A DNA stretch of 64,000 nucleotides from NCBI RefSeq assembly GCF_002752655.1, contig NZ_CP023737.1, positions 372,001 to 436,000 of the forward strand, written 5' to 3'. Below the pieces are notes generated by a model that ran no database searches, was not told the DNA's origin, and saw only the letters and a program-made list of their open reading frames with translations. Origin of the DNA: Methylosinus trichosporium OB3b (GTDB taxonomy: Bacteria; Pseudomonadota; Alphaproteobacteria; Rhizobiales; Beijerinckiaceae). The translations under genes and the position numbers were made by a program. Shown in pieces: positions 18,769-27,536 of the stretch. Positions within the stretch are counted from its first letter, which is position 1; every line of letters begins with the position of its first letter.

Positions 18769-19611
18769 TCAGCGCAGCAAGATCTCCAGATCGTCCGGTA
18801 GATCGAGCTCGGACGCGGCGAGATTCTCGCGCAGATGCGCGAGCGACGACGTGCCGGGGATGGCCAGCAGATTGGGCGAGCGCCGCAACAGCCAGGCGAG
18901 CGCGATCTGCATCGGCGTCGCGCCGAGACGCTGCGCGACCTCGGTCAAGGTCGCGGATTGAAGCGGCGAAAATCCGCCGAGCGGAAAGAACGCCACATAA
19001 GCGACGCCGTCGCGGGCGAGATCGTCGATCAGCGCGTCATCGCTCCGATGCGCGAGATTATAGTGGTTCTGCACGCAAGCGATCGCGCAGATGCGCCGCC
19101 CTTCGGCGATCTGCGCCGGCGTCACATTGCTGAGGCCGATATGGCGAATGAGCCCCTGCTGCTGCAATTCGGCCAGCACGGCCAGCGGCGCCTCGATCGA
19201 GCCTTCGGCGGGGCCGTGAGCGCTGAACATGGCGCGGAAATTGACCACTTCGAGCGCATCGAGCCCGAGATTGCGCAAATTGTCATGCACGGCGGCGATC
19301 AATTCGTCGCGCGAGACAGCGGGAAGCCATGCGCCGCGGTCGCCGCGCCGCGCGCCGACCTTGGTGACGATGACGAGATCCGCCGGATAGGGATACAGCG
19401 CCTCGCGGATCAGCCGGTTCACGATATGAGGGCCGTAGAAGTCGCTGGTGTCGATATGATTCACGCCGCAGGCGACCGCTTCGCGCAAGACGGCGCGCGC
19501 CGAGTCGGGGTCGTGTGGCGGCCCGAAGGCGCCGGGGCCGGCGAGCTGCATGGCCCCATAGCCGAGCCGCCTCACCTTGCGGTCGCCGAGAGTGAATTCG
19601 TCGGTCATCAT
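18769..19611 (-). CDS. aldo/keto reductase
   Basis: NADPH-dependent carbonyl reductase of 280 aa with a TIM-barrel fold. Signatures are GYGAMQLAGPGAFGPP (start of the barrel), the catalytic Asp/Tyr in HIDTSDFYGPHIVN, Lys in LVIVTKVGARRG, and RHIGLSNVTPAQI. The C-terminal nucleotide-binding segment is AIPGTSSLAHLREN. It is divergent from a TetR regulator 83 bases away, which probably controls it. Substrate unknown. Confidence 0.92.
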   Translation of the reverse strand: MMTDEFTLGDRKVRRLGYGAMQLAGPGAFGPPHDPDSARAVLREAVACGVNHIDTSDFYGPHIVNRLIREALYPYPADLVIVTKVGARRGDRGAWLPAVSRDELIAAVHDNLRNLGLDALEVVNFRAMFSAHGPAEGSIEAPLAVLAELQQQGLIRHIGLSNVTPAQIAEGRRICAIACVQNHYNLAHRSDDALIDDLARDGVAYVAFFPLGGFSPLQSATLTEVAQRLGATPMQIALAWLLRRSPNLLAIPGTSSLAHLRENLAASELDLPDDLEILLR

Positions 19612-19629
19612 GCGCCCTCGCCTCTTTAC

Positions 19630-19679
19630 GTTCCAACGAGGATTATGGGAACAATCTCGCCATTTGGAATTCGCATTCC
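19630..19679. promoter_or_regulatory. candidate TetR operator between aldo/keto reductase and regulator
   Basis: Two inverted repeats lie in the divergent promoter gap: GTTCC-N13-GGAAC (19630-19652) and GGAAT-TCGC-ATTCC (19666-19679). Their location and symmetry suit binding by the neighbouring TetR protein. Function is inferred. Confidence 0.45.
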
Positions 19680-19694
19680 GAGAGCTTCTGCGCA

Positions 19695-20303
19695 GTGACC
19701 CTCGAGCCCCGAAAATCCCCGGTTCAGGCCCGCTCGGCGGCGACGGTCGAGGCGCTGCGCATCGCCGCCGTTCAGCTTTTGGTCGCGGACGGGCTCGACC
19801 GCTGCACGACCACCCGCATCGCCGAGCGCGCCGGAGCCTCGGTCGGCACGCTCTATCAATATTATCCGAACCGCGACGCGCTGCTCGCCGCCGCGCTCGA
19901 GGAGCATCTCGACGGCGTGGCCGGCGCCGTCGAGCGCGCCTGTCGCGCGCAGAGGGGCGAAGGCGCGTCGGCGATGGCGTCGGCGCTCGTCACATCGTTC
20001 TTGACCGCCAAGCTGCGCGATCCACGAAAGTCGCGCGCGCTCTATGGAATCGCGCGCGAGCACGGCGGGCAGGCGCTGATCGCGCGGCTGCGCGCTCGCG
20101 CCACCACGGCCGTCGCGCAGATGCTCGCGAGCGCGCCCGAGCCTCGCTTCGAGGATTGCTCCGTGACCGCCGCGATAGCGATCGGCGTTTTATCCGGATC
20201 GGCGCAAAGCATCATGGAAGGAACCGCGCCACAGGATTTCGGCGCCCGCCTCGAGGGCGAGCTCATCCGGCTGCTGACCGGCTATTTCGGCGCTCGCGGA
20301 TAG
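19695..20303 (+). CDS. TetR/AcrR family transcriptional regulator
   Basis: A 202-aa repressor. The N-terminal helix-turn-helix is typical: ATVEALRIAAVQLLVADGLD, then TTTRIAERAGASVGTLYQYY, then PNRDALLAAALEEHL. The C-terminal helical domain binds an unknown ligand. The GTG start is at 19695. It is divergent from the aldo/keto reductase gene, the usual arrangement for a regulator and its target. Confidence 0.92.
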   Translation: MTLEPRKSPVQARSAATVEALRIAAVQLLVADGLDRCTTTRIAERAGASVGTLYQYYPNRDALLAAALEEHLDGVAGAVERACRAQRGEGASAMASALVTSFLTAKLRDPRKSRALYGIAREHGGQALIARLRARATTAVAQMLASAPEPRFEDCSVTAAIAIGVLSGSAQSIMEGTAPQDFGARLEGELIRLLTGYFGARG

Positions 20304-20368
20304 CGCGCGCTTCTGGCGGGCTACGACCGATAGCGATGATCACTAAGTTTACGGCATAGCCCGATGAT

Positions 20369-20404
20369 CTGGGATTTTGTAGTGGCTCAGGCCCCAAATC
20401 CCAG
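20369..20404. promoter_or_regulatory. inverted repeat before the HEPN-like gene
   Basis: Arms CTGGGATTT (20369-20377) and AAATCCCAG (20396-20404) flank an 18-base spacer, 36 bases before the ATG of the next gene. A second pair, GGGCTA (20318) and TAGCCC (20357), lies upstream. Such symmetry could be an operator or the TetR gene's terminator; there is no further evidence. Confidence 0.35.
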
Positions 20405-20439
20405 GGCACGGTTAAAAAGCGCTCAAGTCAAAGGTCTCC

Positions 20440-21609
20440 ATGAATTTCCGTTCGCCAAATCAGAAGGCTCGCGCAAAATCACTAATCCTCAAGTGGTTCG
20501 ACGAGAGCAGCCAACCACCCGAAATGCGCGGCAAACTCGCGTCGGGCGTGGATCGCTTCGTCGATGAGATAGCCAATCGCGACTCATGGTCGGAATGCAT
20601 GACGATCCTGCTCGGCGATCATTCGGTCCCCCACTTCGAGGCTTCAGGCCAAGGTTGGCGCGTAGCCCCCTGCCAGAAGGGGCTGGCGGTGAGCACAGTC
20701 GTTCCGGGGTGGGGTTTCGGCTGGCGTACGGCCTTCCGAGATGAATACGTCTACGACATACTCTCGTGGTTGGGGCATTACGCGCGTCAGTACGTCCATC
20801 GTTCGCATGTAGCTAAGGTGTTGATGATCGCTTGGGAGAGAGACCGCGCAGTTCTTCACCCATTTGGTTCGGAAGCGCATAGTCGACGCTATGGGGCCGT
20901 CACTCCTCCGATCCTGCCGAGAAATGCGCTTTCGACCGCAGTTAAAGACAGTGTTACCCGATGGGGAGGAGTTGAAGCGGCACCTCGGAGCAGATCCGGT
21001 TGGACACGCCGAAATACATTTGATCCCGCGGTTCATCAGGCCGTGTTCCATTTCCTTCGCGGCCGGTCACTCTTGTCCTCCGGCTTCGAACTCGAAGCCC
21101 TGGTCGCCTTTGACTGCGTGTTGCAATCATTGCAGACGATTGGGTGGACCAGCGTAGTCGGCGATCCACGGCGTAGCCGCTCCGATCTGATCGCAACGCT
21201 GGGCCTGCACCAAAATTACGGACAGCTAGCAGAACATGTGTACTTCCTTCGGAACGAGTTCGCCGCGCACGCAGGTGGTTGGCGTTGGTGGGACACGGGC
21301 GAGTATGTGGATGACGAGCTCATGGAAAGAGCGTCCGACATGGCTCTCCGCGTCCTCATCCATGCAGCGGACGCGGAGCCGGCCACTCGGCGAATTAATC
21401 CAGAACCTGATAATTGGAGCGACTGGCTAACCCCTCTTATTCGTGACGGTCCGATTTTTTGCATCGTCGGGCCGTTCGGCTCGCGGGCCGCGCGGGGGCG
21501 TTCGGCTTTTTCACCGCTTCGAGGATCGCACTTTCGGGAACGCGTTGGGAGGAATGGGAGAGACGAGAGGGGGCGCGCCGCCCCGTCGATCATGGTCCTG
21601 CGGGCATGA
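20440..21609 (+). CDS. unrecognised protein with HEPN-like R-N-x4-H motif; 3' end displaced by IS1380
   Basis: I do not recognise the full protein. Codon use and base composition are less GC-rich than every neighbour, suggesting transfer. Residues about 195-310 are predicted helical (HQAVFHFLRGRSLLSSGFEL, then a second long helix) and contain FLRNEFAAHAGG, with R271, N272 and H277. That fits the R-x(4-6)-H active site of HEPN ribonucleases, including the polar residue after Arg. The IS1380 element enters at 21430 (codon 331). From there to 21609 the frame reads IS sequence. With the IS and one CTAA copy removed, the frame continues at 23063 as INNFPLLFSAIWFRAG and stops at TAA 23110-23112. 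The original protein was thus about 347 aa, and the present one carries a foreign tail. AAAGGT precedes the ATG. Confidence 0.7.
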   Translation: MNFRSPNQKARAKSLILKWFDESSQPPEMRGKLASGVDRFVDEIANRDSWSECMTILLGDHSVPHFEASGQGWRVAPCQKGLAVSTVVPGWGFGWRTAFRDEYVYDILSWLGHYARQYVHRSHVAKVLMIAWERDRAVLHPFGSEAHSRRYGAVTPPILPRNALSTAVKDSVTRWGGVEAAPRSRSGWTRRNTFDPAVHQAVFHFLRGRSLLSSGFELEALVAFDCVLQSLQTIGWTSVVGDPRRSRSDLIATLGLHQNYGQLAEHVYFLRNEFAAHAGGWRWWDTGEYVDDELMERASDMALRVLIHAADAEPATRRINPEPDNWSDWLTPLIRDGPIFCIVGPFGSRAARGRSAFSPLRGSHFRERVGRNGRDERGRAAPSIMVLRA

Positions 21610-23058
21610 GCAGCGCCGCCGGCATGGAGCAGAAGAGATCGGCCTCGGGGCAGGCGGCGGCGAAGGCGAGGCGCACGCGGCTCGCGGTCTCGATCACGCG
21701 CGCGGCGATCTTCAGCAATCGCAGGCGCAGAGTCGAGAACTCGGCTTTGGCGAGGTCGCGCGGGCGCGGGATCGCGTCGCGCACGCCGAGCATCAGCCAA
21801 TAGGCGGCGGTGTGCAGGACGAGGCGCACCTGATTGGCGAGCGCCGAACGACACGAGGTTCGATCGGAGCAAAGCTGCGTCTTGTGCAGCTTGATGAGAT
21901 TCTCCGCCTGTCCGCGCGCGCAGTAGAGACTCTCATAGAGCCATTGCGGCGCGCCATGCGCGCGATTGGTGACGATGAAGCGAATGTCGAGGCCGAGCCG
22001 CGTCGCCTCGATGCGGGCGATCGCGCGGCGCTCTCTGTCCCAGGACTTGGCCCGGTGACGCGTCTCGGCATAGCCTCGCACGACGTCCTTGTCGTCGAGG
22101 GCGCGCTCGACGCGGACGGCGTCCGCCGTCTCCTCGACCTTCTTGGACAGCGGCTTGGTTCCGGGAAGGCCGAAGACGTAATCGACGCCGTGATCCTCGC
22201 ACCAGGCCATCGCCTCGGGCCGCGCATAATGCCCGTCGCCGCGAAACAGGATGCCCGTCGTCGGCCAAGACTTGCGGATATGCCGCACGAGCCGGCGCAG
22301 ATGCGCTCTCACCTCGACGCCGGACGGCGTCTTGCCCGGGCGCAGGATCATAACGACGGGACGGCTCTGCTCGGTGTCATAGACATGGATCGGCAGAAAG
22401 CAGCGCTCGTCATAATGGGCGTTGAACAACGACAATTGCTGATGGCCATGCGCGATGTCGCAGGTGTCGTCGATGTCGAGTGTGACCGAAGATGGCGGCT
22501 TCTCGTAGGAGGCCATCCATTGGTCGACGAGCGCATAGGTCAGGCGGATCACGTCGCGCAGGGCCGGCGCGTTCTCGAGCCGCGACAGCGTCGGCTGCGA
22601 AGCGAGATCGCGGCCCGTGTCGGGCAGGCGCCCGCAGGCGAGCTTGAACGCCGGATCGGAGCGCAGAAAATCGAGATCGTCGGCGTCCTCATAGCCGCAG
22701 CCGATCGCGAAGATGCGGGCGCGGATCATATCGGCGAGCGTGTGGGTGATGCGCGCAGGATCGCGGCGATCGGGAAAGCAGCGCGCCAGCCGTTCGGCGA
22801 CGCCGAGCCGGCGCTCCGCCATGGCGAGCAGCATGACGCCGCCGTCCGAGGAGATGCGGCCGCCGTCGAAAGCGGCTGTGATTTTCTTGCCCTGGACGGC
22901 TGGAAACGAGAAGGCGGGGAACGTATCGTCTGTCATGGCGGGCGTGGCAGGCCGGTGCAGCGGGAAAGGGTTGGTGTCAACAACCAAATCCTACGCCGTT
23001 TCAGTGATCTATGCTACGCTCGCCACCCTTCCAACAGCGCCTTCATGAATAAGACGGG
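21431..23058 (-). mobile_element. IS1380-family insertion sequence, complete
   Basis: A 1628-bp element. The left end CCCCTCTTATTCGTGACGG (21431-21449) and the complement of the right end, CCCGTCTTATTCATGAAGG (23040-23058), match at 16 of 19 positions. The 4-bp duplication CTAA flanks it at 21427-21430 and 23059-23062, the duplication length known for this family. It splits the 3' end of the gene that starts at 20440. Confidence 0.9.
21590..22936 (-). CDS. IS1380-family transposase
   Basis: DDE transposase of 448 aa. It opens with FPAVQGKKITAAFDGGRISS DGG-type sequence, with DGGVMLLAMAERRLG shortly after. Other family segments are SVTLDIDDTCDIAHGHQQLS (first Asp pair), GILFRGDGHYARPE (second Asp) and ARGQAENLIKLHKTQLCSDR (Glu). 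ATG 22936 was preferred over an upstream TTG at 22987. All catalytic segments are present, so the element may be functional. Confidence 0.93.
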   Translation of the reverse strand: MTDDTFPAFSFPAVQGKKITAAFDGGRISSDGGVMLLAMAERRLGVAERLARCFPDRRDPARITHTLADMIRARIFAIGCGYEDADDLDFLRSDPAFKLACGRLPDTGRDLASQPTLSRLENAPALRDVIRLTYALVDQWMASYEKPPSSVTLDIDDTCDIAHGHQQLSLFNAHYDERCFLPIHVYDTEQSRPVVMILRPGKTPSGVEVRAHLRRLVRHIRKSWPTTGILFRGDGHYARPEAMAWCEDHGVDYVFGLPGTKPLSKKVEETADAVRVERALDDKDVVRGYAETRHRAKSWDRERRAIARIEATRLGLDIRFIVTNRAHGAPQWLYESLYCARGQAENLIKLHKTQLCSDRTSCRSALANQVRLVLHTAAYWLMLGVRDAIPRPRDLAKAEFSTLRLRLLKIAARVIETASRVRLAFAAACPEADLFCSMPAALLMPAGP

Positions 23059-23201
23059 CTAATAAACAACTTCCCGCTCCTCTTCTCCGCGATCTGGTTT
23101 CGAGCCGGGTAACGCCTCCGACGCGACCAGACATTTACACAGCGGTAGCGCTCGTAGTCGGTCGGAGGAGCACGAACGACTGTGGCGTGCTCTAGCAAGG
23201 C

Positions 23202-23291
23202 TGGCGGAAGGGGTGGGATTCGAACCCACGGTGAAGTTGCCCCCACGGCGGTTTTCAAGACCGCTGCCTTAAACCACTCGGCCACCCTTCC
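23202..23291 (-). tRNA. tRNA-Ser (anticodon TGA)
   Basis: A 90-base class II tRNA on the minus strand. The acceptor stem GGAAGGG pairs with CCCTTCC, followed by G and encoded CCA. The anticodon loop is CTTGAAA with TGA, and the T-arm reads GGTTCGAATCC. A long variable arm is present, as expected for serine. Confidence 0.95.
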
Positions 23292-23366
23292 AACGCTGCG
23301 CGGCGCCGAAGCGCCCTCGCCTTCTCTCTATGGCTCGGCGGATCGTGGCGTCAACCCGCGCCGCGC

Positions 23367-23690
23367 TCAGGCGCGGGAGCCGAACAGAATGATCGCGGCG
23401 CCGATCAGGCAGAGGGCGCCGCCGGTAAGGTCGAAGCGGTCGGGACGCACGCCTTCGACCGCCGCGAGCCAGCCGATCGAGGCGACGATATAGACGCCGC
23501 CATAGGCGGCATAGGCGCGGCCGGCGGCGTCGCTGTCGACGAGTGTGAGAAGAAACGCGAACAGCGCCAGCGACAGCATCCCCGGCGCGATCCACCAGGC
23601 CGAGCGGCCGAGACGCAGCCACGCCCAGAAGGAGAAGCATCCGGCGATCTCCGCCAGAGCGGCGCAAACATAAGCGGCGACGCCGACCAT
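23367..23690 (-). CDS. YnfA family (UPF0060) membrane protein
   Basis: A 107-aa protein with four predicted membrane helices. It has the YnfA pattern: [19 protein letters not shown] near the start, [20 protein letters not shown] in the third helix, [10 protein letters not shown], then [13 protein letters not shown]. YnfA proteins resemble small multidrug transporters, but their substrate here is unknown. ATG 23690 is 11 bases after the upstream gene's stop, so it is probably the last gene of a three-gene operon from 24443. Confidence 0.88.
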   Translation of the reverse strand: MVGVAAYVCAALAEIAGCFSFWAWLRLGRSAWWIAPGMLSLALFAFLLTLVDSDAAGRAYAAYGGVYIVASIGWLAAVEGVRPDRFDLTGGALCLIGAAIILFGSRA

Positions 23691-23701
23691 GGGAGCGGCC
23701 C

Positions 23702-24094
23702 TCACGAGAACCAGCGCAGAATCGCCGCGCTGAACAGGGCCACGGTCCCGAGACCCGCCAGCGCCTTCAGCCCGGTTGCGTCGGACATGACTCCGGGCCG
23801 CCATGAGAGCAGCGCCGCCGCGGCGATCGCCAGCGCCGCGCAGAGGATTTTCACGCACAGCGCGACGAAGGCGAGGCCGCCGATCTGCGGCAGCTCCTCC
23901 ACCACGAAATAGCTCACGAGGCCGAATCCGAAGCCGCTCGCCAGCTGCACGATCCAGGCGACGAGCGTCCGTCGATAGGCGTCTCGCGCCGCGGCGCGAA
24001 AGCGCAGCGCGGCGAGCGGCAGGCCGACCGCCGCCACCGCGCCGAAATTATGCACGATCTGCACGAGGGCGTAGAGCGCGTTGTCGAGCTGCAT
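23702..24094 (-). CDS. hypothetical four-helix membrane protein
   Basis: A 130-aa protein with four hydrophobic segments (roughly residues 12-30, 43-65, 72-97 and 108-128) and an N-terminal half rich in aromatic and His residues ([16 protein letters not shown]). I do not recognise the family with certainty; it is somewhat like small CopD/DUF2269-type membrane domains. It lies 4 bases after the secreted-protein gene and 11 before ynfA, so the three are probably co-transcribed. Confidence 0.75.
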   Translation of the reverse strand: MQLDNALYALVQIVHNFGAVAAVGLPLAALRFRAAARDAYRRTLVAWIVQLASGFGFGLVSYFVVEELPQIGGLAFVALCVKILCAALAIAAAALLSWRPGVMSDATGLKALAGLGTVALFSAAILRWFS

Positions 24095-24098
24095 CGCG

Positions 24099-24443
24099 CT
24101 ATTGCACCGAGACGGTCACGCAGCTCTTGGCGCCGATCGGCGTATGGTTCTTGTTGACCGGCGCGACGCAGATCTTCCTCTCGCCCGCCTTCAGCGGCCC
24201 GAGCGCAAAGCTGCCGACGAGCTTGTGGCCGGTCGCGACCTCCTCCCCATCGACGAAGAGATGGACGTGATGCGCCTTGGTCCCCGCCTTCACCTCATAA
24301 TCGACCTTATAGGCCTTGCCTGCCGTCAAGGTCTCGCCCTCGGCCGGGGATTTCAGCGTCACGAGGCTCTCCTCGGCCAGGACCTGCGACGCCGACAGGC
24401 CGACGCCGACGAGCAAAATAATGATGGTCTCGAAATGCCGCAT
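24099..24443 (-). CDS. small secreted Ig-fold-like protein
   Basis: A 114-aa protein with a signal peptide (ETIIILLVGVGLSASQVLA, cleaved before EESLV). The mature 90 residues alternate as beta strands: LKSPAEGETLTAGKAYKVDY, KAHHVHLFVDGEEVATGHKL, GERKICVAPVNKNH. This resembles DUF4399-like or Ig-like periplasmic domains. Two Cys may form a disulfide, and the HHVH stretch could bind metal, though that is speculation. ATG 24443 has GGAG at good spacing. First gene of the operon with the membrane protein and YnfA. Confidence 0.75.
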   Translation of the reverse strand: MRHFETIIILLVGVGLSASQVLAEESLVTLKSPAEGETLTAGKAYKVDYEVKAGTKAHHVHLFVDGEEVATGHKLVGSFALGPLKAGERKICVAPVNKNHTPIGAKSCVTVSVQ

Positions 24444-24824
24444 GACAACTCTCCGCTTTCCGTTTCCGCCCAACGAGCTCTCGGAGCCCCGCCGAGGATG
24501 CGCCCGTCGGCGCGGTTTCACAAGGCCGAGCTCGCGCGGGCTTCGCTTCCTCACGCCCGACGCCGTCACACAAGCCTCTGCTTTCCAATGATTTGCAACC
24601 ATGCAGCGCGGTGGGAGCCCTGCGCTTCCTGTGGCAAAATCGCTACATCATGGCAAAATATCGTCACCGAGCCGGCGGCGAGACCTATCGCTCAGGTCGA
24701 CGCCTCTGATAGGTTGAATCAGAGGTCCGAATCGATGAGCCGCAGACCAGCGAGAACCGTTCCGCTTCTGATCCTCGATGGGCCGATGCGCGGCGACTGA
24801 ACGAAGAGGCGGGGCGACTCGACG
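24444..24824. promoter_or_regulatory. divergent promoter region with TGGCAAAAT direct repeat
   Basis: 381 bases between the secreted-protein operon and the FadL-type gene. TGGCAAAAT occurs twice, at 24632-24640 and 24651-24659, a 19-base period, so both copies face nearly the same side of the helix. This could be an activator or repressor site. No gene is visible in the rest. Confidence 0.4.
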
Positions 24825-26156
24825 ATGGCGGGACTTTCTCGACGTGGACTTTTGTCCGTGAGTGCGGCTCTGTGCGCGCTCTGCGCGCCGGCGCTGGCGG
24901 CGGACGGCTATTTTCTCAACGGCTATGGTCCACGGCAGAAGGCGCTCGGCGGCGCCGGCGTCGCCGATTCGCGCGACGCCATGTCGCTGTCGATCAATCC
25001 GGCCGGTCTCGTCGACCTTCCGCGGGAGCTGCAGCTCGGCGTCACGGCCCTGATCGTGAATCGCGGCTATTCCACCACCGGCCAGCCCCTCGTCGTCGCG
25101 CCGGGCGATGTGCGCAGCGGGCGACCAGTGTTTCCCATTCCGCACGACGCCTATTCCGCGCCGATCGATGGGGACTCCGCCTGGGGCACCGCCTCCTACG
25201 CCAATGGCGGAATCAATACGGCCTATGATTTCGGTCATTACCGTGCGCCGGCGGGAGGACCTTACGGCGGCGGATTCGCCGGCGTCGACCTCGAACAGAA
25301 TTTCACCACCGCAGGCTATGCGCGCAAGTTCGGCGCGATATCGATCGGCGTCGCGCCGACCCTCGCCGTGCAGATGCTCAATGTGCAAGGTCTCAAGAGC
25401 TTCTCGGCCTATTCGTCTTCGCCGGACCACCTCTCCGACAATGGCTATGACTGGTCGGTCGGCGGCGGCATCCGCGCGGGCCTGCAGTGGCGCATCACCG
25501 AACAGCTGCGCTTCGGCCTGGCCGGGTCGACGCCTATGTATATGACGGCGTTCCGGAAATACTCCGGCCTTCTCGCCGACGGCGGCCGTCTCGACATTCC
25601 GGCGACGGTGATCGCCGGCCTCGCCTATGACGTCGTCCCCGATGTGACGGTGATGGCCGATTGGCGGCACATCTTCTATTCGGGCGTTCCGACCCTGCAC
25701 AATTCGAGCTTTCCGCTGCGGCTCAACTCATTCGGCTCGCCCAACGGCGTCGGCTACGACTGGCAGGACACCAATTCGGCGTCTTTCGGCGTCGAATGGC
25801 GGGCGACCCCGGGGCTCGCGCTGCGCGCCGGCTACCATTACTCCACGAACCCGATCCCGTCGCGGGCGGCCAGCTTCAATGTGCTGACGCCGGTCATCAA
25901 TATGCACAACGTCAGCGGCGGCTTCAGCTACGCAGTGACCAAGAATTCGACGATTGATTTCTCCGCGATCTACGCGTTCAAGAACAATACGCGCGGCATC
26001 GAGGCTCTGCCGCAAACGGCGCAGAACCCGTACGGCGCCTATAACCCCAACGCCACGGTCAATCTGTGGCTGCAGGGGTTGGAGCTCACGATCGGCTGGA
26101 CCTATAAGTTCGATCCCGACGATCATTCCTTCATCCCGCGCCTCGATCGCCTCTGA
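24825..26156 (+). CDS. OmpP1/FadL/TodX family outer-membrane transport protein
   Basis: A 443-aa outer-membrane beta-barrel for uptake of hydrophobic compounds. A signal peptide (LSVSAALCALCAPALA, then ADGYF) is followed by the family's N-terminal hatch segment GYGPRQKALGGAGVADSRDA and SLSINPAGLVDLP. Alternating strands run to the end, closing in LELTIGWTYKFDPDD. It is a monocistronic gene with GAGGCGGGG upstream and a strong hairpin downstream. Which lipid or aromatic it carries cannot be told. Confidence 0.9.
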   Translation: MAGLSRRGLLSVSAALCALCAPALAADGYFLNGYGPRQKALGGAGVADSRDAMSLSINPAGLVDLPRELQLGVTALIVNRGYSTTGQPLVVAPGDVRSGRPVFPIPHDAYSAPIDGDSAWGTASYANGGINTAYDFGHYRAPAGGPYGGGFAGVDLEQNFTTAGYARKFGAISIGVAPTLAVQMLNVQGLKSFSAYSSSPDHLSDNGYDWSVGGGIRAGLQWRITEQLRFGLAGSTPMYMTAFRKYSGLLADGGRLDIPATVIAGLAYDVVPDVTVMADWRHIFYSGVPTLHNSSFPLRLNSFGSPNGVGYDWQDTNSASFGVEWRATPGLALRAGYHYSTNPIPSRAASFNVLTPVINMHNVSGGFSYAVTKNSTIDFSAIYAFKNNTRGIEALPQTAQNPYGAYNPNATVNLWLQGLELTIGWTYKFDPDDHSFIPRLDRL

Positions 26157-26276
26157 AGAAGAGGGCTCGCGGCGCGGGCGTGGCGGCCGGCCACGCGCGC
26201 TTTAGCCGAATTAGGGTTGAAGGCGCGCGGTCCAGAGGGCCCCATATGCTTGCAGCGCGAGCCTTCTGGCTCGCCC

Positions 26277-26308
26277 GCGCTATCCGATCCAGCCGGATCG
26301 GATAGCGC
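26277..26308. terminator. bidirectional hairpin terminator
   Basis: A perfect 14-bp stem (GCGCTATCCGATCC) with loop AGCC lies between the convergent fadL-like and mrp genes. A second imperfect hairpin (GCGAGCCTTCTGGCTCGC), related to repeat family II, precedes it at 26256-26275. Confidence 0.75.
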
Positions 26309-26317
26309 TATAGCCGC

Positions 26318-27412
26318 TCAGCCCACCACGATCTTCGGCGGGGCGCGACGCGTGCGCGTCTCGAGCGCGGTCTTCACCTTTTCGGCGAGATCGATATAGA
26401 CCGCCGCATATTTGCCCTTGGGATCAGTAGCGACGACCGGCGTTCCGGCGTCCGAGGTCTCGCGGATCGCGAGATCGAGCGGCACCTCGCCGAGGAAGGG
26501 CACGCCGAGCGCCTCCGCGTCCTGCCGCGCGCCGCCATGGGAGAAGATGTCGGTGCGGCCGCCGCAATGCGGGCACAGGAAATAGCTCATATTCTCGACG
26601 ACGCCGAGGATCGGCGTCTCGACCCGCTGGAACATCGCGACGCCGCGGCGGGCGTCGATCAGCGCCAGATCCTGCGGCGTCGAGACCACGACTGCGCCGG
26701 CGAGCGGCACCTGCTGCGCCATGGTCAGCTGCACGTCGCCGGTGCCGGGCGGCATGTCGACGACGAGCGCGTCGAGCTCGCCCCAGGCGACCTCGCCGAG
26801 CAATTGCCCGAGCGCCTGCACCACCATCGGGCCGCGCCAGATCATCGGCACATCCTCGTCGACGAGGAAGCCGATCGACATGACCTTCACGCCATAGGCC
26901 TCGAGCGGAACCAGCCGATTGTCGACGACCTCGGGCTTCTGGCCGCCGAGACCGAACAGCCGCGGCGCCGAGGGGCCGAAGATATCCGCGTCGAGCAGGC
27001 CGACGCGCCAACCGAGCGCGGAGAGGCCGAGCGCCAGATTGGCGGAGGTTGTCGATTTTCCGACCCCGCCTTTGCCCGAGGACACGGCGACGATGTATTT
27101 GATCTTCTCGATCGCCGCGATCGGCTTGCGCTGCGGCGCCTGTCCCGGCGGCGGGGCGGCCGGAGCCGGCGCCTTCTCCGCGGTCAAAGTGACGATCGCC
27201 GCCTCGACGCCCGGCACGGTCTTGACCGCGCCTTCGACCGCGACGGCGAGGACCTCGAGCTCCTTGGCGCGCGCCGGATCGCCGCTCAGCGAGACGAAGA
27301 CTTTTCCGCCCGACACATTGATCCCGCTGACGAGGCCCGCCGCGACGATCGACTTGCCTCCGGGTCCCGAGACGCTCTCGAGCGCCTTCAATATTGCTGC
27401 TTCATCGGCCAC
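26318..27412 (-). CDS. apbC: Mrp/NBP35-family iron-sulfur cluster carrier (ApbC)
   Basis: P-loop ATPase that binds and hands on [4Fe-4S] clusters; cytoplasmic, homodimeric. The 364-aa protein has an N-terminal MIP18/DUF59-like domain (about residues 1-80), a Pro/Ala linker, the deviant Walker A motif VAVSSGKGGVGKSTTSANLA, the switch DADIFGPSAPRLFG and the cluster-binding CxxC in YFLCPHCGGR. GTG 27412 was chosen (family-like N-terminus VADEAAILKALESV with GAAGGG upstream); an ATG 42 bases upstream is possible. Single gene. Confidence 0.93.
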   Translation of the reverse strand: MADEAAILKALESVSGPGGKSIVAAGLVSGINVSGGKVFVSLSGDPARAKELEVLAVAVEGAVKTVPGVEAAIVTLTAEKAPAPAAPPPGQAPQRKPIAAIEKIKYIVAVSSGKGGVGKSTTSANLALGLSALGWRVGLLDADIFGPSAPRLFGLGGQKPEVVDNRLVPLEAYGVKVMSIGFLVDEDVPMIWRGPMVVQALGQLLGEVAWGELDALVVDMPPGTGDVQLTMAQQVPLAGAVVVSTPQDLALIDARRGVAMFQRVETPILGVVENMSYFLCPHCGGRTDIFSHGGARQDAEALGVPFLGEVPLDLAIRETSDAGTPVVATDPKGKYAAVYIDLAEKVKTALETRTRRAPPKIVVG

Positions 27413-27536
27413 TGTCTTGCCCTTCGCACGAATCCGCCTCGGACGCCCCCGCATGGGGACGTCTTTGGAACGGTTCTACGCAATCGGTATGCCGATATCG
27501 GACCGATGCGTCTACGGCCGCGTGCGAAGCGAAGGC

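Noticed and set aside
23022..23035. 14-base match to the 5' end of tRNA-Ser (GCCACCCTTCCAAC), which looked like an attachment site
   Set aside because: It lies inside the IS1380 element, between transposase and right end. It copies the 5' rather than 3' tRNA end, and has no second copy at the far side of the patch; most likely chance or part of the IS.
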